A stretch of 64,000 nt of DNA from Pegea sp. RAD2-039 (GCA_034620365.1 JAQGEQ010000329.1:287745-351744), one strand, 5' to 3'. Positions 21,501-34,890 are shown, counted from the first letter of the stretch. Translations and numbers: made by a program. Notes: a model not told the origin generated them from the sequence alone.

Positions 21501-24097
21501 CATTTTCACCAAATTCATCTTTAGAGAACTTTTTAGCAGTTTAAAAAACATTTTTTTGAAATGAAAGAATATAAGATTGCATTAATGGGAGCTGGAGGTG
21601 TCGGGAAGACATCAATGATCAAACAATTTGTTGAAAATAGTTTTGATGAAATGTCAGTTTGTATTTTTGAAGTTTAAAGAAACTTTTTTCGATTATTATT
21701 TCAAAATTAAAACTTATTTGAACTCCGAATAGTTTTTAAGAGTTTATAAAAACTTTAAAGCTGTTTGTAAGACTTGTAACAAACTATTTTACACTAAATT
21801 AAAAGTTTATAGTAATCACAATTCAGTTGGTAAATTGGCAGCTTATTGGCATAATAACTTTATTTCTTTTTTCATTAAAGCTTGGACAAAATTGAATAAG
21901 TTTTAAAAGCACTCAAGAATATTAAGAATAAAAATCTATATTCTCTGAGATTAGTAATAATGAATTATTAACTATAAGAGTTCTAATCAATTATATTTTA
22001 TCGCTAGATTTAAAACTTTTTAATCTTCTTACGGAGAGATATTTTTGAATTTAGGTATGAACCAACTATAGAAGAAATTCATCGAAAGTCGATTATGTTT
22101 AACGGAGAGCAATGCCTAATAGAGATTGCTGATACAGCTGGCATGGAACAGTTTGCACAAATGAGGGATGTCTACATCCGTAATGGAGATGGGTTTATCT
22201 TAGTTTACTCCATAATCGATCCAACAACGTTTGAAGATATCAAATCAATTCGTGAACAAATTGTAATTAGTAAAATGAGGTGAAATAATGACGTCTTTAA
22301 TGCTTAAGATGGGTGTTGTGGTGATGACGTAGATTGACGCCAGTTTTAAACTCAACTTTTATTTATGGTTTTGTTAAAGTGAATTTTGTGCAATTATGAT
22401 TTGACGCCAAAACAGTAATTGACCATTTTGTTTTTTTAAAGTGAACAAGTTCCGATTGTTTTGGTCGGAAACAAAAGAGATTTATCAGAAGAGGAAAGAC
22501 AAGTAAATACCGAAGAAGGTCTGGAGCTTGCTGCTAAATGGCCCAACTGTCGTTTCATTGAGACCTTCGCCAGAAACCACACAGAAATAGAAGAAGTTTT
22601 TGTTCAATGTCTTAACACAATTGTTGATTTTGAACGAAATAAAAAAAGTCGAGTGAAAGCTCTTCACAAAGAAGCAACTGAAAAAAAGAAATCCAGCGGT
22701 AAGTGTCAGGTGATGTGACATGATTGTTGCTGTTGAAGATTCTGTGATTCAGGCTGAAACTAAAAAAAAATTCTTTTTTAATCTCAATTTTTATTGTCTT
22801 TATTTTAATGAAACTTTTTTATTATGAAATCTTTTGAAAGTATTTATTCGCTTTTGTAAAATCAGATACTGTTTGTCAAAATTGTTTGTTTTCTACCAGC
22901 TGTTGTGAGTAACAAAATAAGAATTTAACAGTTGCTTTTGCAACCTTCAGATTAAACGTTTCGTTTATAGTTCTGACTTATTTAAAGTAGATACAAATTT
23001 GATCTAAGTGTAGATCACAATTTTATTTTATGATAATTTTGTGAAAGTTAGCCTCATATAAATAAGAAAGAAAAAAAAATTAAACTTTTTGAATAAAATT
23101 AATAGAAACTTAAAGTTTTATGTAAATACAAATTCGTAGAAAAAACTTCTCAATTCAATCAGTTAGCTTCATAAAAAGCTTCATATTGTTGTAGTATATC
23201 ATCAAAAGAGTTATTCAAACTTTCTGTAACAATACAGATGACATTATTGATTAATTAGGATTATCTACAATCGATTCATATTCAAATAAAATCTTATTAC
23301 AACATTTAGCAGTTTGAAATGTTGACTTTGTGACTAAAAACAATGAATAGAAAACATGAAGCTGTTTACAGATAAAAACAAACAGTTGAGTAATGACATG
23401 ATGTTTTTGAATTACAACTCAGTAACTGAGCAATTTGAATAGTTTATTGCTAATATACTGGTTAAAAAGCAAACGTGATAAAATTTTGAGTGGTAGTTCA
23501 AATCGAATCCAGTTTTAATTAGATACAAATGAGATATTTATCATATTTTGCTACAGCTTCCTACAAAGAAGTACTTTTTATTTTTGGTGTTAGATTTGTT
23601 ACATGAATTTATTTATGTAGAAAATTAAAAAAAAACAGTTCCAATTGTTTATTAATTTCATATTATGGTTTCACGTAAAATCTTAATTATTTGAACAATT
23701 TGTTAAATTGTTTTAAATTCAATATTTTATTATTTAATTTTGTATTTCGTTTTCAAAAGCACATTTCCACAGCACTGCTTTTATACTTGTAGTTTAAGCA
23801 ATAAATCAATAAACGGTTTTTAACGATGTTCACTAACATTGTAACAACTCTAGAATCAAAATTTGTTGTAATATTTGTATCTGAATTGTTTACAGATCTT
23901 TATCTTTTGTTTTAATTGTTAAAAGTTTGATAAGTTTGTATTTACATCATGATAAGAGGCATATATCAAAAATAGCTGACACAACTATATTGATTGCACT
24001 TAATTTGATTTTAATGTCACATCTTATTGATAATTATTGCTCTAGGAGTTGCTGAAAAGAATTCTTCAAATATTTACAAATTGTTCTACACTTAAGG
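18515..24097 (+). repeat. Tandem segmental duplication, unit 1 (5583 bp)
   Basis: Begins TCCTGTTTTCAAC and is followed directly by a near-identical second unit beginning with the same words at 24098. Differences are scattered substitutions and small indels (for example a TTTCTTG insertion near 25075 and loss of ATTTATATTTAG near 26822 in unit 2). Coding and noncoding parts are about equally alike, so the event is recent. Outside the Ras exons the unit is AT-rich and I see no other gene. Confidence 0.95.
21561..22718 (+). CDS. Ras/Rap-like small GTPase, copy 1
   Basis: GTP-binding switch protein, 197 aa, in three exons (21561-21652, 22055-22279, 22442-22718) joining to 594 nt in phase. G1 is GAGGVGKT, the effector loop YEPTIEEIHRKS matches Ras/Rap, G3 is DTAGMEQF, G4 is NKRD, and the C-terminus is a CAAX box CQVM after a Lys-rich stretch, predicting farnesylation and membrane binding. 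Rap-like words are EQFAQMRDVYIRNGDGF and LVYSIID. Two sites are odd: residue 61 (Ras numbering) is Met rather than Gln (Ras) or Thr (Rap), and G5 reads ETFAR instead of ETSAK. Compared with copy 2 it has Ala for Val in KIALMG, Glu for Asp in the effector loop and Ile for Val in YSIID. Subfamily assignment (Ras versus Rap) is uncertain. Confidence 0.93.
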
Positions 24098-27000
24098 TCC
24101 TGTTTTCAACAATTTCAACAAATCGACTATTGAGACTGATTTTTATAAAAATGTCAAAATTGTTGCTTTATTCATAAAACTTCTAAATAACGATCAAATA
24201 GCACCTTGATTCACGAATCATTCTAAAATCAAAAGTATAATGATTCTCACAATAGTTTAAATTTGAAGATAATTTTTGAAAATTTTGATGATTCAGAATT
24301 TCAATGAATATATTGGAGTCCAAGAAAAGTTTTTACAAGCAAAGCATTTTACAATTTACAAAAAGGTTTACTCAATTTCAATTTTAATCTTTTTTTTTTA
24401 TTATTTTAAAACTTTTCTAATATAATTTTGTTATTTTTCTAATAAAACTTCTAATTTGAGATGCTCATAACATTCAAGTATTTCTTATTTTACAAACAAT
24501 TTCTTTATGTTGTATTAAAGTGAAATAAATTTCAGTTTTATTGAGACTTTTAATTAAATTATTTTTTATTTTGAAAAATATCTCTGTTTAATTTAGGATA
24601 ATTTATTATTATTTGCTTTTCAAATATTGCTTTTCAAAGGAAAGATACAAATACGAAATAAATATATTCATTCTAGAATTTTCTATTCATCGATCCTGTT
24701 TTATAACTCAACTTTTATAGATTTGCTGAAATTAAGTAATTGCAAACGGAACAAGTTATTCAATGTAGATTGTATCCATCATAAAATGGAGTTGAAATAG
24801 ATGAAACCACAGGAGTTTTGTTTGTGAATTAAGTTACTTACTGAAAATTGTTTATCTGCACAAATCTGCAGAAATTTTACATTTAGTTTGAGGTTTATGT
24901 AAGGAAGCAATAATCTTTTTTGCAAATTTGTTTTAAGTCTGCGCTGAAGCTAAAATAAAACTTTATTACTTAGTTGTTTGATTATTTACAATAAATATTT
25001 ACTTGAAATAATATAAACTTTTTCAGATGAAACTTGTTCTTTTTATTGAGGCTTTAGAATAAATTTCAAAATTTGTTTCTTGTTTCTTTTAATGTTTTAG
25101 TACCACTTTTATATTTCATATTTTAATCTTTATAAGTTTTTAGTACACTTGGTGAAAACTGAAGCTAACTTATATAAAAACTTTAATTTTAAAACTAAAT
25201 AAGATTTATTTATAAAATGCTAGAAATGATTTTCATGATAACAAGTTTTATTTTGATGCTTAAAAATAGTTTTTCTAAGAATGTTTTTCAATCAGTTTCT
25301 TAGAATTTTTATTGTTTTTATGAAATAAATTTGCGATTTCAGCAAACATACGACAGATTCTGATTTTTACATCATTTATGCATTAGTAATATCAATATTT
25401 TGAAAATTTTTCTTTAATTTTATTATTTTAGAGTTTTTACAACAATTTTTGAAGATATAAGAAACAGATAACTTGATTGTTTCAAGCTTATTAAGGTGTT
25501 AAGAGTTTTAGGAAACATTAAGTTTTCAAATACTTAAAGTATTTTGTTTATGTTTACTATCATACTCTAAATTATTTAAAATTACATTTCAACAATTGCT
25601 AAAAATATAATTTGTGATATTTCAAGCTTTTAGTTTATTTAATTATTTAAAAAAAGAGAAAGTGATTCATGTAAAATTCTAGAAATGTTGTTGCTGATAA
25701 CATTTGCTTTATTGAATATACTGTTATGTTTTGAAGTTAGAAAGATGTAATTTATCTTTTATATATCTTTAGCTTAAAAACTTAATTAATTTTTCTTCTA
25801 AATGATTATTTTTTAGATTGTAAGCTTTTAATGATTCTTTGAGTTCTTCTAGAAAATAATTTATCTTGTTTATAGAGCCTTTTATTAACTTACTTTATAT
25901 ATTTTGTGATAGAATCATTACTGATAATAAATTTAAAAAAAAACTAAACAGTAAAAATCAGCTGAACAAAAACTATTCAAAATTTTTATAAGAATATGAT
26001 CAAGAACTAAACTGGTTTTAACTGGCTCATGATAAACTAAAAGTTTAAATCAGCTGGTAAAAGTTTGCTTACTAGGTGGCGCTATTTCACAGAATATTTC
26101 GGAAGTGACGTTATAGAAAGGAAGTAGTTAGTTTAGTGCTGCTGCTAGTAATGCATAAAATAGTTTTAATTTTAATTTTTAATCCTATAACTTTTGTTTA
26201 TAATTATTTTGTAGCAATTTGGTAATCTTATTTTTTTCTTTTTCTAAATACTATGAAAAACATTTTTAAATGTATCAAAAATGTATTTTACTGATTTTAT
26301 ATGAGATCTTAAGATTTTTACCTTTGTAAATATTGTTTGTAAATATTGAGCTTTCATTTCAACTATAAAGTTGTTTTGTTCTATTTGATAAAAACTAAAC
26401 AAATGTTGTAACCTAAACTTGTAAATATAGGATAGCGGGATTTAAAGTAATAAAAAGTTCAACAAAAATGAAATTGAAATCTTCAAAAGCTTTCTGATTA
26501 AAATTATTACTAGAAATATTAAATTAAGAAATGCGACTCCAGATTATATGATAATTTAAGTATAAGAATTATTTTCTATAAACTATAATCGGATTAACTT
26601 TAAATATTCTATGACGTAAACTGGGTTTTATTCACAGTCTACCACCGGATATGTTACGCATGTTTCTAGAGAAACTGAAATTGCCACCAGTTTTGACGGG
26701 TACCAAAGCTTATAAGATCAAAACTTGAAGTTTGAATTAGTTAATCTAAAAAAGCATTTCAAACTTGATGATTTTGTAAGACTAGTCAAGTTATATTTTA
26801 TACTAATCAGTTTGTTTATTTATCTTGATGATAAATGTTATCTGCTAGTATATTTATTTATTTATTTAGTAAACTTTTTACAATCATTAAATACAATTTT
26901 ATTAATTTCGAATAAAATGATTAAGTTGAAATAAGAAATCAATTATAGTAATTTTCATCAATTTTGTATATTTTTGTTTAATTTATAATTATAATAAATA

Positions 27001-29635
27001 ACTTGTTGCAAAATAAACTAATTTTTCTTGTTTATTTACAAAATATTATGATATCATCATCTACCACTAAAACATTTTCACCAAATTCAACTTTAGAGAA
27101 CTTTTTAGCAGTTTAAAAAACAGTTTTTTGAAATGAAAGAATATAAGATTGTATTAATGGGAGCTGGAGGTGTCGGGAAGACATCAATGATCAAACAATT
27201 TGTTGAAAATAGTTTTGATGAAATGTCAGTTCGTATTTTTGAAGTTTAAAGAAACTTTTTTCGATTATTATTTCAAAATTAAAACTTATTTGAACTCCGA
27301 ATAGTTTTTAAGAGTTTATAAAAACTTTAAAGCTGTTTGTAAGACTTGTAACAAACTATTTTACACTAAATTAAAAGTTTATAGTAATCACAATTCAGTT
27401 GGTAAATTGGCAGCTTATTGGCATAATAACTTTATTTCTTTTTTCATTAAAGTTTGGACAAAATTGAATAAGTTTTAAAAGCACTCAAGAATATTAAGAA
27501 TAAAAATCTATATTCTCTGAGATTAGTAATAATGAATTATTAACTATAAGAGTTCTAATCAATTATATTTTATCGCTAGATTTAAAACTTTTTAATCTTC
27601 TTACGAAGAGATATTTTTGAATTTAGGTATGAACCAACTATAGAAGATATTCATCGAAAGTCGATTATGTTTAACGGAGAGCAATGCCTAATAGAGATTG
27701 CTGATACAGCTGGCATGGAACAGTTTGCACAAATGAGGGATGTCTACATCCGTAATGGAGATGGGTTTATCTTAGTTTACTCCGTAATCGATCCAACAAC
27801 GTTTGAAGATATCAAATCAATTCGTGAACAAATTGTAATTAGTAAAATGAGGTGAAATAATGACGCTTTTAATGCTTAAGATGGGTGTTGTGGTGATGAC
27901 GTAGATTGACGCCAGTTTTAAACTCAACTTTTATTTATGGTTTTGTTAAAGTGAATTTTGTGCAATTATGATTTGACGCCAAAACAGTAATTGACCATTT
28001 TGTTTTTTTAAAGTGAACAAGTTCCGATTGTTTTGGTTGGAAACAAAAGAGATTTATCAGAAGAGGAAAGACAAGTAAATACCGAAGAAGGTCTGGAGCT
28101 TGCTGCTAAATGGCCCAACTGTCGTTTCATTGAGACCTTCGCCAGAAACCACACAGAAATAGAAGAAGTTTTTGTTCAATGTCTTAACACAATTGTTGAT
28201 TTTGAACGAAATAAAAAAAGTCGAGTGAAAGCTCTTCACAAAGAAGCAACTGAAAAAAAGAAATCCAGCGGTAAGTGTCAGGTGATGTGACATGATTGTT
28301 GCTGTTGAAAATTCTGTGATTCAGGCTGAAACTAAAAAAAAATTCTTTTTTAATCTCAATTTTTATTGTCTTTATTTTAATGAAACTTTTTTATTATGAA
28401 ATCTTTTGAAAGTATTTATTCGCTTTTGTAAAATCAGATACTGTTTGTCAAAATTGTTTGTTTTCTACCAGTTGTTGTGAGTAACAAAATAAGAATTTAA
28501 CAGTTGCTTTTGCAACCTTCAGATTAAAAGTTTCGTTTATAGTTCTGACTTATTTTAAGTAGATACAAATTTGATCTAAGTGTAGATCACAATCTTATTT
28601 TATGATAATTTTGTGAAAGTTAGCCTCATATAAATAAGAAAGAAAAAAAATTAAACTTTTTTGAATAGAATTAATAGAAACTTAAAGTTTTATGTAAATG
28701 CAAATTTGTAGAAAAAATCAGTTAGCTTCATAAAAAGCTTCATATTGTTGTAGTATATCATCAAAAGAGTTATTCAAACTTTCTGTAACAATACAGATGA
28801 CATGATTGATTAATTAGGATTATCTACAATCGATTCATATTCAAATAAAATCTTATTACAACATTTAGCAGTTTGAAATGTTGACTTTGTGACTAAAAAC
28901 AATGAATAGAAAACATGAAGCTGTTTACAGATAAAAACAAACAGTTGAGTAATGACATGATGTTTTTGAATTACAACTCAGTAACTGAGCAATTTGAATA
29001 GTTTATTGCTAATATACTGGTTAAAAAGCAAACGTGATAAAATCTTGAATGGTTGTTCAAATCGAATCCAGTTTTAATTAGATACAAATGAGATATTTAT
29101 CATATTTTGCTACAGCTTCCTACAAAGAAGTACTTTTTATTTTTGGTGTTAGATTTGTTACATGAATTTATTTATGTAGAAAATTAAAAAAAAAACAGTT
29201 CCAATTGTTTATTAATTTCATATTATGGTTTCACGTAAAATCTTAATTATTTGAACAATTTGTTAAATTGTTTTAAATTCAATATTTTATTATTTAATTT
29301 TGTATTTCGTTTTCAAAAGCACATTTCCACAGCACTGCTTTTATACTTGTAGTTTAAGCAATAAATCAATAAACGGTTTTTAACGATGTTCACTAACATT
29401 GTAACAACTCTAGAATCAAAATTTGTTGTAATATTTGTATCTGAATTGTTTACAGATCTTTATCTTTTGTTTTAATTGTTAAAAGCTTGATAAGTTTGTA
29501 TTTACATCATGATAAGAGGCATATATCAAAAATAGCTGACACAACTATATTGATTGCACTTAATTTGATTTTAATGTCACATCTTATTGATAATTGTTGC
29601 TCTAGGAGTTGCTGAAAAGAATTTTACACTTAAGG
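24098..29635 (+). repeat. Tandem segmental duplication, unit 2 (about 5538 bp)
   Basis: Head-to-tail copy of the preceding unit, ending with ACACTTAAGG at 29635, the same words that end unit 1 at 24097. Unit 1 has a ~20-bp stretch (TTCAAATATTTACAAATTGT) before that end which unit 2 lacks. Holds the second complete Ras-like gene. Confidence 0.95.
27133..28290 (+). CDS. Ras/Rap-like small GTPase, copy 2
   Basis: Second copy in the tandem duplication, same three-exon structure (27133-27224, 27627-27851, 28014-28290; 197 aa). It begins MKEYKIVLMGAGGVGKT, closer to the Ras consensus than copy 1 (which has Ala). The effector loop reads YEPTIEDIHRKS. It keeps Met at position 61, the ETFAR G5 variant and the CQVM CAAX box. 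The two proteins differ at three residues by my reading, and introns are also nearly identical, so both copies may be expressed from duplicated upstream DNA of about 3 kb per unit. Confidence 0.93.
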
Positions 29636-30184
29636 CTCACAAGAATTTTGTTTTACATTCAGTTACTTAATTTCTTAAAATGCAATTAACATCACTAAAG
29701 AAAAAACAGATGTGTATATTTTTCATCAAATATTCTACATTACTATTTATCTTTTAACAGCCACTTTTAAAGCTACAAATATATATTTGTAAATCAATAT
29801 TTTTCTACTTTAAAGTTTATTTGTATCAAATAAGCATAGTTTAGATAATTGTTGATGGTGTGTGTAAGTATTTGATCAAAGAACTAGACATATATTCATC
29901 TTACTAAACTAATTTATCAACTTGTCATCTTATGTAAATAGTAGAATTTTATACCCATAAAAGAAACGGAAATACTTTAATAAAATATTGGTTTTGAATG
30001 AGAAACGTTTATCTCTACTAATTGAAATGAATATTAAGATTGATGGAGTTTGTATATACAATCAATTTATATTTCAATTGCTAACATATTGAAAATATTT
30101 ATTTTTCAATCATAAATCATTCCAGATTACATCAAAACACTACAAAATCTGATTACACTTTTGCTTTTGATTATTAAGTGAAGC
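29636..30184. other. Intergenic AT-rich DNA, no gene seen
   Basis: Separates the duplication from the convergent annexin gene; no supported features. Confidence 0.5.
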
Positions 30185-31572
30185 TTAAATGAGAGCAAGA
30201 CAAATTTTTTTATAATCTCCACTTGTATCATCAGATATATAAGCGCTCAATTCTTTCTTGTAAATTACAGAAAATGCCTTTTTAATTTTTTCGATGTCTT
30301 TCTGTAATTGCATCAAATTGAACAATTTGAAAGTTATTCATTAGATGTACAAACCTCTGATTGTGAAACTAAAATATAGTTTAGAGTTGTTTCATCAGTC
30401 CCAATGCCTTTCATACTAGCATGAAGACGAATAGCAAAGTAACCAATCAGGCTTGCGCTGACGTTGACAATTGCGAGTAAGGCTCGTTTAATATCACCAC
30501 AAAACTCACTCTCAACAACTTGTATAATATCTCTTCCTGATGCCTAACAAATTGACAGTAAAATATTTTGTTATGTCGTATCGTTATCTTACTTCAAAAT
30601 AGCTTTTAAAAGTCGCTTTGAGTTGTAAATAGCTTCTAGTAGCAAAGATCCTGATAAAAACATCTTCTTTTGTTCCAAGAATTCCTTCGCCAGCATCATA
30701 TAAAGCTTTAGCATCAGTATAAGCAAGATCTAGGTCTACATCAATCCCTTCAGCTCGATTTGCCTACGAAAGTCAGTTTAAACTTAGAAGCAGTTTATCA
30801 CAATGTACATACCTGTAGTAAAGACACAAGTAGGCGCTCAAAGTTTCCACTGGTATCATCTTTGATGTCTTCCTCTAAGCTATGATCATACTTTTTCTTG
30901 TATGCACATTGGATTTCCTTCAAATCTGCATTACTTTGAGTACAGATAACATCTATCAAAATCTACCATAAAAAACTTTAGTTAAGTTTTATAACAATTA
31001 TAAACAGATATGATTACAGATTCTCTTGTTCCTAAACCCTTTGTAGCGTTACGTAGCGAAGTAACTTGAAAATCGATTGGATCAAGATATAAGCCACATA
31101 TCACTTTGCAAAAATTCCCACTTAAGTCTGAACTGAGATCATCGATTAGATCCTTGATAAATGATGAATAACATTTAAAATCTATTCATTTTTTTCATTA
31201 GAACTTTGCAACTTACTACTCCAAAACAACTCTTATAAGTCTCCTTGATTCGCAAGCGCTGATAGTTGCTTCTATTAGCAGTGATTTCAATGATTGTCTT
31301 TTCATCAGTACCTGTAAAAAATAAGATGATATTTCAATTGTGCTTACCTAACTAACAAACTGAAAAACACGTAGGTCGAAATTAATCAAACACTAAAAGT
31401 GATAAGAACAATAAATAATTTTGAAATAAAACATCTTACCTAGTCCTTTAACAGCTTTTTTCAAAGCCTTGGCGTCAGACTCTGGGTCAAAGTTAGGAAC
31501 TTCGCAGCAAACTATTCTTGTTATTTGCTGTAATTCTTGAACAGCTTCTAGATCTTGTAAAAATCTAAACAT
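30185..31572 (-). CDS. Annexin, four repeats
   Basis: Ca2+-dependent phospholipid-binding protein of the cytoplasmic membrane face. Seven exons (31572-31440, 31311-31217, 31152-31018, 30962-30813, 30763-30593, 30543-30355, 30301-30185) join in phase to 990 nt (329 aa). Four annexin repeats are visible: repeat 1 with KGLGTDEKTIIEI and DLSSDLSGNF; repeat 2 with KGLGTRESILIDVICTQSN and EEDIKDDTSGNFERLLVSLL; repeat 3 with GEGILGTKEDVFIRIFATRS and VESEFCGDIKRALL; repeat 4 with SMKGIGTDETTLNYILVSQS and YISDDTSGDYKKICLALI. GxGT type II Ca2+ sites are present in all four repeats, with the distal acidic residue in repeats 2 and 4 at least. The N-terminal arm is short (about 30 residues) and Gln-rich. 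Introns are mostly 48-60 bp. Subfamily not assignable by eye. Confidence 0.95.
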
Positions 31573-32639
31573 GGTTTTGATAAATTTTTAGTATCTGTAC
31601 TAATAAACTGTAATAGATATTTGATACAATCTCAAAACACACATCTCTTATATCACTTGTTATTCGTATATCAGTAATTTCAACATGTTATTTGTAATTT
31701 CAAAATCATTGCTTCTGTCACGTTTAAAAAAGTTATTTGTTTGCGTTTACTGACGTAATTTATTTATGAATTGTACTTTTTCTTTTCCTCTTTCTTCTAT
31801 TATGAGCTAAACTTTTCAAGTAACACGTATTTTGTAATTATTGTGATTCTTTTTTATAAAATTTTTGATAATTATATTCACATGAATTTAACAAAGCCTA
31901 GTTAATGGCACATTGATGTCATCAAAGTTTCAAAAACATTTTTCTTCTCATAAGATTGATGTAATTTTGATTGTGTGGTCATTTATTGAGTTTTTATCGT
32001 AAAACTAAAGTTAAACTATTCACATTTATTCGAAATCTTGATTAAGTACTAGTTTATTAAATCTTTTAGAAATCGAACTTCAACTTATACATTCATTTTC
32101 TAAAAACAAAGACTAGCTTAGATTATTTTATTAATTCCTAAATAAAATGATAAGGAGTAAGTCAGGACCGATATATTGGTCTTCATTTATAAGTTTTACT
32201 GTATACTCATACGGTAAGGTAAACGGTAAGACTATTTTTATTATACATTCAGCGCAATTGAAGAGCTAATCAGTAATTACTGATCAAGAACACCCAAGTC
32301 TATGTAAGCCCAAACAATTGTTATCATTAACATGTCGTGTAGACAAATTATGTACCAAATTGAACCTTAGAAGAAATTCTCGAGGAAGTATTTCTTTTAA
32401 TGTTTAGTAAAACTTCTATTTCCGTTTATACTTCAGCAGTTAGGTATAACAAAAGAACAACAAAAAGTTTCACATCAGGAAGTCTTAGTTGCCTGAACCT
32501 TATGAGCCAAACAGTTGATAAAAGGAAGTCGACAGTCATAATTCCTTCCTACTTGCGTATGAGATTGTGTTATAATGAAGTTGAATTACGCATACTTTAT
32601 AGGTTTGATGTTTGGTGGCATGTCTCAGTGACCTAGAAA
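31573..32639. other. 5' flank of annexin gene and intergenic DNA
   Basis: AT-rich to about 32.1 kb, then mixed composition. The 78-codon plus-strand frame at 32400-32636 has no recognisable homology and runs into a repeat; I do not call it. Confidence 0.4.
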
Positions 32640-32870
32640 AGGTCGACGGGTTGCAGTTCTTGTGTCTGGGCCTACTCCTTTATCTTTCCTGAAGCAACCT
32701 GGGGCACTTTACACCCATAATCAGAAAACCTACTTTCTGCGATTAAAAAGTGACGTTGTATAGACGGTATGCTTGAAGACGAGGCGGTATTCGAGCCCCT
32801 GCGTGGGAAGCACATTGAATCAGCAGCCAATCTCGTCCATCTTGTCATCAGAGAAATTATAATCTTATAT
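32640..32870 (-). mobile_element. Possible SINE with RTE/L2-like tail
   Basis: On the minus strand a B-box-like GGGGCTCGAATACCGCC (about 32783-32799) is followed by AAAGTGCCCCAGGTTGCTTC and AGGAAAGAT (about 32690-32716). The latter resembles the 3' end of many RTE/L2-type LINEs and their SINEs (GGTTGCNTCAGGAAGGGCAT). The A box is unclear and only one copy is in the window. Confidence 0.35.
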
Positions 32871-34399
32871 TAAATCTAATTTATAAGCTTATATTACAAA
32901 CTTTTGTATTTATTAAAAAGAAAATTGTACACCCATTCGAAAAAAAAAATTATGATTTTTTACCAATTACTTTATCAAAACAAAGTTTCGTGAAATTCTA
33001 AAATACAATGTAAATAAACTTTATAAATATTCAAAAATGTTCTTAAAAACCTCAGTTAAATTGTTCACAAGTGCGTAATAAGTAGTTGTTTATACTAAGT
33101 AGTAGAAATAACTTAAATTAAGATAAGAAAATAAGCTGTAAGTTGATAAATATGTTTGTGTATAACTTTAATATGCAAGTTCTTACTCTCATACTAATTC
33201 TGAAAACAAAATTGTTTCCAAAACTAAATAAGTATCTTTAAAGATTATTGTTCGAATAAAAGAATTTTGTCTGAAAATGTTACAATTTTATGTAAAGGAC
33301 TTTACATTTTCAGAAAAAGTATTAATTTGCAGTCTTATATATTTTTTTCAATAAAACTTAAAATAGTTTTGAAATTTCAAGCTTTTCGGAAAATATTTTC
33401 TTCAATTTGCAAATAATCAGTCAAATTGATTGATAAAAAAGGTTTAACATTGTTGTAGTTCAGTATGAAAATAGTTGTTCAAATTTTCTCGGACAATAGA
33501 GATGACATTATTAATTATTTAGAATTGATTACAACTGATTCATGTCTATTATCTAGATAACATTTTGTTGTAACAATTAGCAATTTCGTTTTGTGATTGA
33601 AAAATTATGAAATAATGAAACAATAGAAAACTGTTTATAACTAAAGAAAACAAATAGTTGAGTAATGGCATGATTTTTTACAACTTAGTAACTAAACGAT
33701 CGTTTTCATTTTACAAAAAGGTAAACGGTCATTTGAACAAAAGTTGTTTATATTAATAAGAACCTAGAGTCACAGTTATCGTTTCTATTTGTTTTAAGAA
33801 ATTTAAGTTGTTGATGTTTAAAAATTTTGAAATAAATGATCTATATAATAGAATATTTTGTATAATAAAAATTGAATTAAATATTAACATTTGATGCCTT
33901 GTTGTTTTAATGAAATAACTGTTTAATAAAGCTTTAATTCATTATCAAGTGCACACAAAACAGAAGATAACGATCAATGTAAAGCAAATCTTTATACCAA
34001 CTCTGCTAACAACATTTTTTTTTCATTTACAACATTCCAAATCAGAGGTAATTTCATTTTTTTCTGTTTCTACCATGTCAGAAAACTGACCGGGAATTTT
34101 AATGAAAATAACTTTTTAAAAGAGCTTTATTCAGTTGTGAATGGCGGTTAGTACAGCAGTAAGCAACGATTGAATGAACAACGACAGACTGGACTATTTT
34201 TTGGAAGGCACCATAACCATTTGACAACACATTCAAAGAGCGGTAAATTACTTTTCTGATATACAATCCAGATATATCACATTCTCCCCAACCAAATAAT
34301 AACAAAGATCGCTTTTTATACGAAGATTAATATAAACGTCCATTAGTCCCATCTGTAGCGCTTTGGATGTATAACTTTAAATGATTTGGTGGACCGCCG
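32871..34399. other. Intergenic AT-rich DNA, no gene seen
   Basis: No supported exon. A 68-codon minus frame at 34099-34305 has no recognisable features. Confidence 0.45.
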
Positions 34400-34890
34400 A
34401 TCCTCCACGATGCCGTTTCTCCTGCTTTTTGGGTTGATGATACAACTTCTGATGCCCAGCGCGTCGTTATTTCCTTATTGGGAATACGAACCATCAAAGC
34501 TTGTCGTCATTTCGTCATTGGAAACACGCACACCAGATTCGTTCAACTCTTTACCCTCTTCCTTTTCCATCATCATGTTGTTGTCAGGATGCTGATTTAC
34601 TTCACTTAAGAAAGCCGTCGGAGTTAGGAACCTAGGATTTAGGGACTTAGGAGCGCCGTCTTCTTTATTACTTTGTACGGAATGAACGTTAAAATCTTGT
34701 TTATTAGCATTTTGTTATTTGGCTAGATCTCTTAATGAAACGTTGGATCTATTGCCATCTAGATAGCAGACTCGCGCGTACATCGGGTTAACCTTCAGCA
34801 GTTCAACTTCTTTTATTTCACCTTATTTTATCATCATCCAGATCTATTTGACCGTTGAATTTTGGGTGGTACAGATTCGTCTTACTAAAA
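34400..34890 (-). pseudogene. Decayed LTR-retrotransposon pol (integrase C-terminus) relic
   Basis: Minus-strand reading around 34700-34890 gives LYHPKFNGQIDLDDDKI, then after a frame break KVNPMYARVCYLDGNRSN and VSLRDLA, which resembles the block at the end of Ty3/Gypsy-type integrase/pol proteins (typically YA.VRYPDGRE.TVSLRDLAP). After one in-frame stop the frame stays open for about 75 more codons (to ~34480). No LTR, protease or RT was found nearby. Frameshift and stop show it is non-functional. The superfamily call rests on one motif. Confidence 0.45.

Noticed and set aside
22485-22721. Minus-strand 78-codon frame (repeated at 28057-28293)
   Set aside because: Antisense to Ras-like exon 3; duplicated only because the locus is.
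34386-34595. 69-codon plus-strand frame with a hydrophobic start
   Set aside because: Antisense to the decayed retroelement frame, which reads open for longer on the minus strand.
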